Of a stretch of 64,000 bases of DNA, positions 1-10,135 are shown one piece after another (the stretch's first letter is position 1; every line of letters starts with the position of its first letter). Under the pieces are notes generated by a model. It saw only the letters and a list, made by a program, of their open reading frames with translations, was not told the origin of the DNA and made no database searches. Made by a program: the position numbers and the translations under genes. This DNA comes from an uncultured Agathobacter sp. (GTDB lineage: Bacteria; Bacillota; Clostridia; Lachnospirales; Lachnospiraceae): the NCBI GenBank assembly GCA_934307695.1, contig CAKRCS010000001.1:62001-126000 (forward strand), in the 5' to 3' direction.

Positions 1-12
1 CAGGTGAATACG

Positions 13-921
13 ATGAAGATTAACTCATTTTTTTATTCGATTCACCAGGGTATCCGCAATATCGGGCGGAACAAGATGTTCTCGCTGGCGTCCATGGCGA
101 CCATGGCGGCATGTATTTTTATGTTTGGTTTGTTTTACATTATCGTGACGAACTTTACCAGCATGGTAAAGGAAGCGGAAGCGGGCGTTGCGGTAACGGT
201 ATTTTTTGAGCCGGGACTGTCACAGGAACGCATTGATGAGATCGGAACAGAAATCAACAAGCGTGTGGAGGTATCCGAGACGGTATTTATCTCGGCGGAG
301 GATGCGTGGGAAGAGGTTAAGCAGGACTATTTTGAGGGGAATGAGGATATTGCAGCTTCCTTCCAGGGGGACAATCCGGTTGCCAACTCTGCGCATTATG
401 AGATCTATTTGAGTGATGTGTCCATGCAGAATTCGCTGGTCACTTATCTGGAAAGTCTCGATGGCGTGCGAAGCGTCAAGCAGTCGGAGATGGTTGCGGA
501 GACACTTTCGGATTTTAACCGCCTCATCGGATATATATCGGTTGGAATTATCGTGATCCTGCTGTGCGTTGCGGTCTTTTTGATCAGCAATACGGTAACA
601 GTCGGCATCTCGGTGCGCCGTGAGGAAATCGCAATCATGAAGCTGATCGGTGCGAGTGACTTTCTGGTGCGTGCTCCGTTTGTCGTGGAAGGTGTTGTGA
701 TCGGTCTGATCGGTGCATTTATCCCGCTGACACTGCTTTATGTGCTATATGGCAGAATTGTTATATATATCAGTGATAAATTCGGGTTTATCGGATCAAT
801 GTTCCATTTCCTGCCGATTTCCACAATCTTTGAGATGCTGGTTCCGGTTGCAATACTGCTTGGAATCGGTATCGGATTTGTCGGAAGTACGCTCACGATC
901 CGGAAACACTTAAAAGTATAA
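13..921 (+). CDS. ftsX: Cell division protein FtsX
   Basis: Membrane partner of the FtsE ATPase. In Gram-positive bacteria FtsEX relays a cytoplasmic signal to peptidoglycan hydrolases outside the cell. The 302-residue protein has one membrane segment near residues 24-44, a large extracellular domain to about 170, and three more segments (about 172-193, 221-245, 275-296), the FtsX layout. The conserved stretch RNKMFSLAS lies before the first segment. I start at ATG 13 because AGGTGA at 2-7 is well placed as a ribosome site; a GTG at 4 would add three residues but lies inside that site. ftsE is expected just left of the window. A hairpin with a T run follows, before the protease gene. Confidence 0.92.
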   Translation: MKINSFFYSIHQGIRNIGRNKMFSLASMATMAACIFMFGLFYIIVTNFTSMVKEAEAGVAVTVFFEPGLSQERIDEIGTEINKRVEVSETVFISAEDAWEEVKQDYFEGNEDIAASFQGDNPVANSAHYEIYLSDVSMQNSLVTYLESLDGVRSVKQSEMVAETLSDFNRLIGYISVGIIVILLCVAVFLISNTVTVGISVRREEIAIMKLIGASDFLVRAPFVVEGVVIGLIGAFIPLTLLYVLYGRIVIYISDKFGFIGSMFHFLPISTIFEMLVPVAILLGIGIGFVGSTLTIRKHLKV

Positions 922-927
922 AAGTGC

Positions 928-967
928 GCGGCGGTCTCGGTTGTTCAATCGGAATCGCCGCCTTTTT
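928..967 (+). terminator. Possible intrinsic terminator or attenuator between ftsX and the protease gene
   Basis: GCGGCG at 928-933 can pair with CGCCGC at 956-961, extended by a G-T and a T-A pair, and is followed by CTTTTT. The loop is long (about 19 bases), so this may be only partial termination. It covers an in-frame TTG at 941, which argues that the next gene starts at ATG 983. Confidence 0.4.
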
Positions 968-982
968 GGAAAGAAGGCAATT

Positions 983-2188
983 ATGAGTAAAAAGTTTTTA
1001 GGTGGATTGTTTTGCGGTCTGTTTGCGGGACTGGTCGCAACCGGTGCAGTCGGTGCAGGCGTGTATTCTTACTGTACACAGAAGTCACAGAACGAGCAGC
1101 AGGCACTTTCAGAGGTGCTTGATGAAAAAACAATCAGCAAGCTTTCGGAGCTGACCTCCTACATCAATGCTTACTATATGGATGATTATAATATCAGTGA
1201 GGTGCAGGAGTCACTTCTTGCGGGCTATGTCTCAGGGCTTGGTGACAAATACACGGTATATTATACGCCGGAGGAGTACGAGGATCTGCAGATCTCAACC
1301 ACCGGCACTTATTACGGCATCGGTGCAGGCTTACAGCAGAATGCAGATACGATGCAGGTCACAGTCTCCAAGGTCTATTCTGGAACTCCGTCGGAGGAGG
1401 TTGGATTAAAAGAGAATGACGTTATACTTTATGTAGATGATATTGATGCAACCACCATGGAGCTTACACTTCTGGTTCAGAAGATCCGCGGGGAGGAAGG
1501 AACAACGGTCCATCTTCAGGTATACCGCCCTTCCACCGGCAAGACGCTTGACTTTGACGTGCCGCGGAAAAATGTCAGCCTTCCGAGTGTGGAGGGACAG
1601 ATGCTCGACAATCATATTGGCTACATTGCGATCGCAGAGTGGCAGAAGGGAACGGCAGACCAGTTTAAGACAATTGTGGAAGAACTCGCCGGAGAAGGCA
1701 TGGAGTCCATGATCATTGATGTGCGGAGCAATCCGGGCGGACTGCTGAGCTCGGTTGTGGATGTGCTCGACTACATTCTGCCGAAGGGAACGGTCGTGTA
1801 TACGGAGGATAAATACGGCAACCGCCAGAATTATACCTCGGATAAGGAATGCCTGAACTATCCGATGGCAGTACTGATCAACGGGAACAGTGCCAGCGCA
1901 TCCGAGATCTTTGCAGGCGCGATCCGCGACTATAACTATGGAACGCTGATCGGAACGACCACCTATGGAAAGGGCATTGTGCAGTCAATCTTCAATCTGT
2001 CCGGCGGGGACGCATTAAAAGTAACAACGGCAAAATACTTTACCCCGAACGGCAGCTATATACATGGCGTGGGAATCGATCCGGATATCGAACTGGAGTA
2101 TGAGTACAGCGGTCCGACAGACGAAGCATACCAGATGCAGTATGACAATCAGCTGCAGAAAGCAATCGAGCTTTTAAGCGGAGAATAG
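983..2188 (+). CDS. C-terminal processing peptidase, S41 family (CtpA/CtpB type)
   Basis: Membrane-anchored serine protease of the carboxyl-terminal processing family, which cleaves extracellular or envelope proteins. The 401 residues hold an N-terminal signal anchor (about 5-30), a PDZ domain (about 95-180) and an S41 catalytic domain. The SASASE motif and the later GKG give a Ser/Lys dyad at about Ser305 and Lys330, with the 25-residue spacing of E. coli Prc. ATG 983 is preferred because a GAAAGAAGG ribosome site lies just before it. A TTG at 941 would add 14 residues but sits in a hairpin. FtsX followed by a Ctp protease is common in Firmicutes and points to envelope or division work. The substrate is unknown. 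Confidence 0.88.
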   Translation: MSKKFLGGLFCGLFAGLVATGAVGAGVYSYCTQKSQNEQQALSEVLDEKTISKLSELTSYINAYYMDDYNISEVQESLLAGYVSGLGDKYTVYYTPEEYEDLQISTTGTYYGIGAGLQQNADTMQVTVSKVYSGTPSEEVGLKENDVILYVDDIDATTMELTLLVQKIRGEEGTTVHLQVYRPSTGKTLDFDVPRKNVSLPSVEGQMLDNHIGYIAIAEWQKGTADQFKTIVEELAGEGMESMIIDVRSNPGGLLSSVVDVLDYILPKGTVVYTEDKYGNRQNYTSDKECLNYPMAVLINGNSASASEIFAGAIRDYNYGTLIGTTTYGKGIVQSIFNLSGGDALKVTTAKYFTPNGSYIHGVGIDPDIELEYEYSGPTDEAYQMQYDNQLQKAIELLSGE

Positions 2189-2189
2189 A

Positions 2190-2738
2190 ATGGGTAACAG
2201 GGAAAAAGGCAACAATGGGGAACGAAAGCTCCGGCGGACAATATGGAAGCTCCTTTCGGTCATTGCGGTTATCCTCTGGGCAGCTGTGATCTTTCGGTTT
2301 TCTTCCCAGCAGGGAACAAAGTCCTCTGGTGTCAGCGGGAAGATCTGCTATGCCATCGCAACGGAATATAGCAATCTGTCCCACAAGGATCTCTCTGAGG
2401 CACAGATCAGAACCATTGCGGATGGAATCCAGTTCCCGGTGCGAAAGGCGGCGCACATGAGCGAATATGCGCTGCTTGCACTGCTTGTGTTCAATGCGTT
2501 ATGCGCGCTTGGCATGGCAGGCGGAAAGAAGCGGTATGTGCTCTCACTCCTGCTTGTCGCAGCCTACGCGGCATCGGACGAGATACACCAGCTTTTTATT
2601 CCGGGGCGCTCCGGGCAGCTTTGGGATGTTCTGATCGACGCAGCGGGGGGACTGATCATGCTGTGTCTCATCCGGCTGATCCGCCGGGCATGGCTGCATG
2701 GCAAAAGGAAGCCCACGAAAGAGAAGAGGGTTGCATAG
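2190..2738 (+). CDS. VanZ-family membrane protein
   Basis: Small integral membrane protein of 182 residues. It has the VanZ-like landmarks: a first membrane helix (about 14-32) followed by FRFSSQQ, then RKAAHMSEYALLALL, then the DEIHQLFIPGRSGQ segment, and a last helix ending in a basic tail. VanZ of vancomycin-resistance islands gives low-level teicoplanin resistance, but the wider family is everywhere in Firmicutes and mostly uncharacterised. There are no van genes here, so I infer no glycopeptide resistance. The gene starts one base after the protease stop and is probably co-transcribed with it. Confidence 0.8.
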   Translation: MGNREKGNNGERKLRRTIWKLLSVIAVILWAAVIFRFSSQQGTKSSGVSGKICYAIATEYSNLSHKDLSEAQIRTIADGIQFPVRKAAHMSEYALLALLVFNALCALGMAGGKKRYVLSLLLVAAYAASDEIHQLFIPGRSGQLWDVLIDAAGGLIMLCLIRLIRRAWLHGKRKPTKEKRVA

Positions 2739-2822
2739 AACTAAAAAATTGTGTACATTTATTACAAACCACCATGCCGGGAAGCAAAAAGCCGGTATGA
2801 TGATAAAGAAAGAGGTGATTCT

Positions 2823-3960
2823 GTGGTTGAACTTGATAACTTTAAAAGTACGCTTTTGACGTACAAAGCCCCACTGCAGGAAGTGAGGGATTCACTTTGA
2901 CCTGGTGAGCAAAGAGCAAAAGATCCAGGAACTAGAACGTGAGATGGAGTCCGGAGACTTTTGGAATGATCCGGTCGTATCTCAAAACAAGATGAAAGAG
3001 CTTAAGAGCATGAAGGATGATGTTGCAACCTATGCGTCTCTTGAGCAGCAGTATGAAGATATTGAGACCTTGATCGAGATGGGCTATGAGGAGAATGATG
3101 CCTCCCTGATCCCGGAGATTCAGGAACTGTTGGATGAATTTATCAATACTTACGACGGAATCCGGATGAAGACGCTCTTATCGGGAGAGTACGATTCGGA
3201 TAATGCGATCGTCTCACTCCATGCGGGAGCGGGCGGAACCGAATCCTGCGACTGGGCGGCGATGCTTTTCCGTATGTATTCCAGATGGGCGGACAAGAAG
3301 GGCTTTACCCTGGAGGTGCTGGATTCTCTGGATGGCGACGAAGCCGGGATCAAATCCATTACATTTCAGGTGAATGGCGAGAATGCCTACGGATATCTGA
3401 AATCGGAGAAGGGCGTTCACCGTCTGGTGCGCATTTCCCCGTTCAACGCGAACGGCAAGCGTCAGACCTCCTTTGTATCCTGTGATGTTATGCCGGATAT
3501 TGAGGAGGACGTTGATGTAGAAATCAAGGACGAGGATATCCGTATCGATACTTACCGTTCGAGCGGAGCCGGCGGACAGCACATCAACAAGACTTCCTCC
3601 GCGATCCGGATCACGCATTTCCCGACCGGAATTGTCGTGCAGTGTCAGAATGAGCGCTCACAGCACATGAACAAGGACAAGGCAATGCAGATGTTAAAGG
3701 CAAAGCTGTATCTGCGCAAGCAGGAGGAAAATGCCGCAAAGGCAGCGGGAATCCGCGGCGAAGTGACCGAGATCGGATGGGGCAACCAGATCCGTTCTTA
3801 CGTTATGCAGCCGTATACGCTGGTCAAGGATCACCGCGATGGTGTGGAATCCGGTAATGTGGATGCGGTCATGGATGGCGGGATTGATCCGTTCATCAAT
3901 GGATATCTGAAATGGGTATCACTCGGATGTCCGAAAAATATGGGGGATGATGAGGAGTAG
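2823..3960 (+). CDS. prfB: Peptide chain release factor 2, expressed by programmed +1 frameshift
   Basis: RF2 ends translation at UGA and UAA. The gene reads as two joined segments, 2823-2897 and 2899-3960, giving 378 residues. GTG 2823 follows AGAGGTG at 2811-2817. Codon 25 is CTT, followed by an in-frame TGA (2898-2900) and C: the classic CTTTGAC slip site, with an internal AGGG eight bases upstream of it. After the +1 shift the frame runs to 3960. The SPF stop-codon recognition motif is at residues 205-207 and GGQ at 250-252, the same numbers as in E. coli RF2. Low RF2 makes the ribosome pause at TGA and shift, so the factor controls its own level. A caller that ignores the shift would start at GTG 2905 and lose 27 residues. 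Confidence 0.95.
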
Positions 3961-3968
3961 ATATACAG

Positions 3969-4757
3969 ATGGCGGGAGCTATATTGGGCAGTGTTTCAAT
4001 CGGAAGCTGGATCTTTCTGATCCTTTTTGCGGCGTGTATCTGTGCAGCCGCAGCCGGCGTGGTCTATGTGCGCAACAAGGTACGCGGTTTTTCCAGAAGT
4101 ATTTTCGGTACGGACAGCTTTATGGAAGGCTGGAACCGTCAGGCGGATATCCTGTCTGAAACGCCGAAATCCGTGACGGGCATGACGAAACTCATGGAGC
4201 CGCAGATCATGCGGGATTTTCCGGATTTCTCATGGCCGCAGTTTGAGGCAAAAGCGGAAAATATGCTAAAGTCGGCTTTGCTTGCAATCTCAAACGGTGA
4301 CGCGGGAATGCTTGTAAGTGATGCCTCGGATGAGGTAAAGCAGCAGATCGTAAGCCGGATCGAGCAGAACAAGGCAGAGGGAATAAAAGAAACTTACAGC
4401 GAAATTACGATCCATCAGACCGAGATTGCCAATTACAAGCACGAAAAAGGAAAATGTGTGATTGTCATTCAGGCAGCAGTCGGTTATTATCATTATAAGA
4501 AGCAGAATGAGACGGTCGTGGAAGGACAGACAGAGCGCAAGGAGCAGACCAGATACAATATCGAGCTGGTATATATCCAGGATGCATCGGTGTCTGACTT
4601 CGACAATGCTTATGGTACACGCTGCCCGCATTGCGGTGCTCCGATCAGGAATCTTGGCAATATGATCTGCGAATATTGCGGAAGCGGTGTAACTCCGATC
4701 AATATTAAGGTTTGGTCTCTTCACAAATTTTACGAAGTGGATTATAATCATATCTGA
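3969..4757 (+). CDS. Tim44-like domain membrane protein with C-terminal zinc ribbon
   Basis: Function unknown. The 262-residue product has one N-terminal membrane segment (about 12-34), a basic stretch, then a soluble domain (about 75-195) resembling Tim44/MBA1-like alpha+beta folds. It ends with a short zinc ribbon, CPHCGAP then CEYCGSG, near residues 218-240. GAGGAG at the end of prfB, about 11 bases upstream, is the likely ribosome site. The next gene also ends in zinc ribbons and carries an SPFH domain. The two are 36 bases apart and probably work together at the membrane. The Tim44 assignment rests on the overall pattern, not a search. Confidence 0.65.
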   Translation: MAGAILGSVSIGSWIFLILFAACICAAAAGVVYVRNKVRGFSRSIFGTDSFMEGWNRQADILSETPKSVTGMTKLMEPQIMRDFPDFSWPQFEAKAENMLKSALLAISNGDAGMLVSDASDEVKQQIVSRIEQNKAEGIKETYSEITIHQTEIANYKHEKGKCVIVIQAAVGYYHYKKQNETVVEGQTERKEQTRYNIELVYIQDASVSDFDNAYGTRCPHCGAPIRNLGNMICEYCGSGVTPINIKVWSLHKFYEVDYNHI

Positions 4758-4793
4758 TAGGGTTTTTGGAACATTCATTAGGAGGATAATTAT

Positions 4794-6083
4794 ATGGGAA
4801 TCATTAAAGCAGTTTCTCAGGCAATCAGGGGCAATCTGGGAGATCAGTACAAAGAGGTCTTTGAGCCGGACAACATGGGGGATCAGACAGTTTTTACAAG
4901 CGGACAGCTGATTCGCAGAGGCAACAACCAGAAGGGAACGGACGATACCGTAAGCAACGGATCAGTGATCCATGTATACGACAATCAGTTCATGATGCTG
5001 GTTGACGGTGGAAAGATCGTAGATTACACGGCGGAGCCGGGATACTACACCGTTGACAATTCATCCCTCCCATCGTTGTTTAACGGTCAGTTTGGAGACT
5101 CCCTCAAGGATGCATGGAACCGTATCGGCTTTGGTGGAGCGACTCCGACCAAGCAGAAGGTCTTTTACTTGAACCTTCAGGAGATTAAGGGTATCAAGTT
5201 TGGAACGACCAACCCGGTAAACTACTTTGATACATTTTACAATGCGGAGCTTTTTATCCGCACGCATGGTACATATTCCATCAAGATCGTGAATCCGCTC
5301 CAGTTCTATGCGGAGGCTATTCCGAAGAATAAGGATCACGTTGAGATCACAGAGATCAACGAGCAGTATCTGTCAGAGTTCATGGAGGCATTTCAGGCTG
5401 CGATCAACCAGATGTCTGCGGATGGCACACGAATCTCCTTCGTGACCAGCAAGGCAAGAGAACTTGGCAAATATATGGCGAACGTACTTGATGAGGACTG
5501 GAACCAGCTTCGCGGTATGGAGATCCAGGCAGTCGGCATCAAGAGCATCTCTTACGATGAGAAGTCACAGGAGCTTATCAATACAAGAAACGAGGGCGCA
5601 ATGCTCTCAGACCCTACGATCGCGCAGGGATACATGGCAAAGAACCTTTCCGAGGGCGTAAAGGCAGCAGGTTCCAACTCTGCCGGAGCAATGACCGGAT
5701 TTATGGGTGTCGGTATGGGAATCAACGCCATGGGCAATATGATGAACAGCTTTGCACCGAATCCGCAGGCAGCGGCACAGCAGCCGGCAGCGGGCGCACA
5801 GGCTGCAGCCGGTGCGGTGGCAGCCGGAGCAATGGCGGCAGGTGCGGCAAAAGCCGGTGAGTGGACGTGCGAGTGCGGACAGAGCAATACCGGCAAGTTC
5901 TGCAGCAACTGCGGAAAGGCAGCTCCGGTAAAGAATGAATGGACTTGCGAGTGCGGAACGGTCAACACCGGCAGGTTCTGCAGCGAGTGCGGAAAGCCTG
6001 CACCGGTACCGGAATGGACGTGCGAATGCGGAACGGTCAATGCCGGCAAATTCTGCAGCAACTGCGGAAAGGCAAGACCATAA
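4794..6083 (+). CDS. SPFH-domain (YdjI / virion-core-like) protein with three C-terminal zinc ribbons
   Basis: The first 290 or so residues match the SPFH/band-7-like family often labelled 'virion core protein' (B. subtilis YdjI type), linked to membrane stress foci in Bacillus. Residues 290-350 are rich in Ala, Gly and Met and look like a flexible linker. The tail carries three near-identical ribbons starting at residues 356, 382 and 407, each of pattern C-x-C-x8-C-x2-C. AGGAGG lies well placed before ATG 4794. With the preceding zinc-ribbon membrane protein it forms a likely two-gene membrane-organising unit (inference). Full length is 429 residues. Confidence 0.75.
   Translation: MGIIKAVSQAIRGNLGDQYKEVFEPDNMGDQTVFTSGQLIRRGNNQKGTDDTVSNGSVIHVYDNQFMMLVDGGKIVDYTAEPGYYTVDNSSLPSLFNGQFGDSLKDAWNRIGFGGATPTKQKVFYLNLQEIKGIKFGTTNPVNYFDTFYNAELFIRTHGTYSIKIVNPLQFYAEAIPKNKDHVEITEINEQYLSEFMEAFQAAINQMSADGTRISFVTSKARELGKYMANVLDEDWNQLRGMEIQAVGIKSISYDEKSQELINTRNEGAMLSDPTIAQGYMAKNLSEGVKAAGSNSAGAMTGFMGVGMGINAMGNMMNSFAPNPQAAAQQPAAGAQAAAGAVAAGAMAAGAAKAGEWTCECGQSNTGKFCSNCGKAAPVKNEWTCECGTVNTGRFCSECGKPAPVPEWTCECGTVNAGKFCSNCGKARP
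5859..6080 (+). repeat. Three tandem zinc-ribbon coding repeats
   Basis: Units start at 5859, 5937 and 6012 (78, 75 and 69 bases). Each encodes EWTCECG, a short Asn/Gly turn, then FCSxCGK. The copies are alike at DNA level as well as protein level, so they arose by local duplication and could expand or contract. Confidence 0.85.
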
Positions 6084-6105
6084 AGACAGATTTTGGAGGT
6101 AAGGA

Positions 6106-6549
6106 ATGGCAGACAAAACATCCTACTTCGTTTTGAAGGAGAGGGCTGTGCCAGAGGTCTTACTAAAGGTCGTGGAGGCGAAGCGGCTGATTGATTCCGG
6201 AAAGGCGTTGTCCGTGCAGGAAGCGACCGATGCAGTCGGTATCAGCCGCAGCTCGTTCTACAAATACAAGGATGATATTTTCCCGTTTCACGAGAATGAG
6301 AAGGGACGGACGATCACTTTAGTCATCCGGCTCGAGGATGAGCCGGGGCTATTGTCAGCAGTCCTTAAGACGATTGCGGACTTCCACGCCAATATTTTGA
6401 CCATCCATCAGAGCATACCGGTAAACGGCATCGCATCGCTTACACTCAGCGTGGATGTCTTTCCGGAAACAGGAGATGTGGAACAGATGGTGAGCACCAT
6501 CGAGACGATCTCCGGAATAGATTATGTGAAAATTTTAGCCAAGGAGTAA
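6106..6549 (+). CDS. ACT domain-containing protein, PheB type
   Basis: A 147-residue protein with an N-terminal helix-turn-helix-like segment (about 30-60, with VQEATDAVGISRSSFYKYKD) and a C-terminal ACT domain (about 70-147). ACT domains bind small ligands, mostly amino acids. B. subtilis PheB belongs here and lies beside pheA. In this window the gene sits six bases before hom, so sensing an aspartate-family amino acid is a fair guess. It may act as a regulator of, or partner for, homoserine dehydrogenase (inference). GGAGGTAAGGA precedes ATG 6106. Confidence 0.82.
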   Translation: MADKTSYFVLKERAVPEVLLKVVEAKRLIDSGKALSVQEATDAVGISRSSFYKYKDDIFPFHENEKGRTITLVIRLEDEPGLLSAVLKTIADFHANILTIHQSIPVNGIASLTLSVDVFPETGDVEQMVSTIETISGIDYVKILAKE

Positions 6550-6554
6550 TTAAA

Positions 6555-7748
6555 ATGAAAATCGCGGTAATGGGATACGGCACAATAGGATCAGGTGTTG
6601 TAGAAGTTTTGAACATCAACCAGGAGAAAATTGCAAAGAGAGCGGGAGAGCCTGTCGAGGTAAAGTATGTACTCGATCTTAGAGATTTTCCGGGCAGTCC
6701 GATCGAGGATCGGCTGATCAAGGACTACATGACGATTGTAAACGATCCGGAAGTCGGCGTGGTTGTAGAGACAATGGGAGGCGTAGAGCCTGCATACACG
6801 TTTGTAAAGGCAATGCTTGAGGCTGGTAAACAGGTCGCTACATCCAACAAGAACCTTGTGGCAACGAAGGGCGCGGAGCTTATCCGCATTGCGAGAGATC
6901 ATAATGTGAACTTTCTGTTTGAGGCGAGTGTAGGCGGAGGTATTCCGATCATCCGTCCGTTAAATAAGTGCCTTACCGCGGATGAGATCGAGCAGATTAC
7001 GGGAATCCTAAACGGAACAACAAACTATATGCTTACCAAGATGAGCGAGGAGGGAACAGAGTTCTCGGAGGCACTTCGCGATGCACAGGCAAAGGGTTAC
7101 GCGGAAAAAGATCCGACTGCGGATGTAGAGGGCTATGATCCGTGCAGAAAGATCGCAATCCTTACCTCTATGGTATGTGGAAAGCAGGTTGATTTCGAGG
7201 ACATTCACTGTGAGGGTATCACAAAGATCACTCCGATCGACATCAAGTATGCAAAAGCAATGGGATGCTCCATCAAACTTCTTGCGACCAGCAAGAAGGT
7301 AGGGGACAGCTATTCCTGCATCGTGGCACCGTTCATGCTTCCGAAGGATCATGCGCTCTGCGGCGTCGGGGATGTGTTTAACGGCATTTTTGTTCACGGC
7401 AATGTGCTCGGTGATGCAATGTTCTATGGCAGCGGAGCCGGCAAGCTTCCGACAGCGAGTGCGGTTGTAGCTGATGTTGTTGATATGGTGAAGCATCAGC
7501 ATACCAATATTTACATTGACTGGAGTGAGGAGAAGATGGAACTGGTTGACTACAAGGACCGCCAGACAAAGTTCTTCGTCCGCACCAGTTCTTATCCGGC
7601 AGCAGTGCTCGACGCATTCGGACATGTGAACTATGTCGATGCGGATGTGGAAGGCGAGACCGCGTTCACAACGGAGCTTATGTCAGAGGGCGAGTTTGAG
7701 AGCCGTGTAGCTAAGATCAATCTGATCAACCGGATCCGTCTGGCATAG
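6555..7748 (+). CDS. hom: Homoserine dehydrogenase
   Basis: Reduces aspartate 4-semialdehyde to homoserine with NAD(P)H, the branch point to threonine and methionine. Residues 1-20 hold the GYGTIGSGVV dinucleotide-binding turn. The substrate region follows, with NKNL near residue 98, EASVGGGIPIIRPL near 122, and the GTTNYML / DPTADVEGYD stretches (about 154 and 190). At 397 residues it is shorter than forms with a full C-terminal ACT domain, keeping only a short ACT-like tail. The separate ACT protein just upstream may supply regulation. AAGGAG overlaps the upstream stop, implying coupled translation. A strong terminator follows. Confidence 0.95.
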   Translation: MKIAVMGYGTIGSGVVEVLNINQEKIAKRAGEPVEVKYVLDLRDFPGSPIEDRLIKDYMTIVNDPEVGVVVETMGGVEPAYTFVKAMLEAGKQVATSNKNLVATKGAELIRIARDHNVNFLFEASVGGGIPIIRPLNKCLTADEIEQITGILNGTTNYMLTKMSEEGTEFSEALRDAQAKGYAEKDPTADVEGYDPCRKIAILTSMVCGKQVDFEDIHCEGITKITPIDIKYAKAMGCSIKLLATSKKVGDSYSCIVAPFMLPKDHALCGVGDVFNGIFVHGNVLGDAMFYGSGAGKLPTASAVVADVVDMVKHQHTNIYIDWSEEKMELVDYKDRQTKFFVRTSSYPAAVLDAFGHVNYVDADVEGETAFTTELMSEGEFESRVAKINLINRIRLA

Positions 7749-9377
<1,629 letters not shown>

Positions 9378-10124
9378 TTGAACAGACAGATACAGAAGAG
9401 TATACATCATATAGCAGACGCGGTGGGAAGAGTGATCTTCCCACCGCGTTGCGTGCTTTGCGACGAACTGTTGGAGCCAGGACAGACATGGCTGCACCCG
9501 GCTTGCGGGAAGGAGATTTTCCGGGTGCAGGAGCCGGTGTGTATGCACTGTGGACGACCGGTGCTTGCGGAGCGCGAGGAGTTCTGTCCGGACTGCGCAA
9601 GAAAAAAGCAGCCGTTTGTTTTTACAAAGGGAAAGGCACTCTTTTTGTACAAGGGAGGCATCAAAAAGAGTATATACCGCTTTAAGTATGCGAACCGGAG
9701 GGAGTACGCCAAATATTTTGCAATGTATGCCAGGGAAAAGTACGGGGAGTGGATCAGACAGGAAGCACCGGAGGTCATTGTTCCGGTTCCGATGTATATG
9801 AATAAACAGAAAATGCGTGGATATAATCAGGCAGAGGTATTTGCACAGGCACTTGCAAAGGAAACCGGGGTGCCGATGCGTGCGGATCTGATCCGCCGCA
9901 CCAAAAATACAATACCGATGAAGCTGTTAAACGATGTGGAACGCAAAAATAATCTCAAAAATGCTTTTCAGACAACGCAAAGTATTGTAAAATATAAGAA
10001 AGTATTATTGGTGGATGATATTTATACGACGGGAAGCACGGCAGATGCGGTGGCAGATTGCATAAGATGTGCCGGTGTGGACGACGTTTTTTACATGAGT
10101 ATATGCATTGGTAAAGGGTACTAG
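9378..10124 (+). CDS. ComF family protein (phosphoribosyltransferase-like)
   Basis: ComFC homologues act in DNA uptake in competent Firmicutes, and the family is also widespread in bacteria not known to be competent. The 248 residues show an N-terminal four-cysteine zinc site (CVLC, then CMHCGRP and CPDC, about 24-75). A phosphoribosyltransferase domain follows with the PRPP loop VDDIYTTGST near residue 212. The start is a TTG directly after the glpK stop, with purine-rich AGAGGAAGAAG upstream. The zinc-site cysteines begin only 24 residues in, leaving little room for a later start. The YvyF-like gene follows at 11 bases, the same order as in B. subtilis. Confidence 0.88.
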   Translation: MNRQIQKSIHHIADAVGRVIFPPRCVLCDELLEPGQTWLHPACGKEIFRVQEPVCMHCGRPVLAEREEFCPDCARKKQPFVFTKGKALFLYKGGIKKSIYRFKYANRREYAKYFAMYAREKYGEWIRQEAPEVIVPVPMYMNKQKMRGYNQAEVFAQALAKETGVPMRADLIRRTKNTIPMKLLNDVERKNNLKNAFQTTQSIVKYKKVLLVDDIYTTGSTADAVADCIRCAGVDDVFYMSICIGKGY

Positions 10125-10135
10125 GAGGAATCGGG

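Noticed and set aside
2190..2738. VanZ-family gene as a sign of glycopeptide resistance
   Set aside because: There are no vanA-, vanH- or vanX-like genes nearby, and the family is common outside resistance islands.
2729..2757. Weak promoter (TTGCAT, 17 bases, TACATT) upstream of prfB
   Set aside because: Both boxes match poorly and the -35 overlaps the VanZ gene end. It is possible, but I do not list it as a feature.
2823..2905. prfB looked like a gene broken by a stop codon
   Set aside because: The stop is the known autoregulatory slip site CTT-TGA-C, and both halves join into a standard RF2.
5552..6121. Long minus-strand frames opposite the zinc-ribbon repeats
   Set aside because: They mirror the repeated, Cys-rich and Ala-rich coding of the SPFH gene, have no ribosome site, and show no family pattern.
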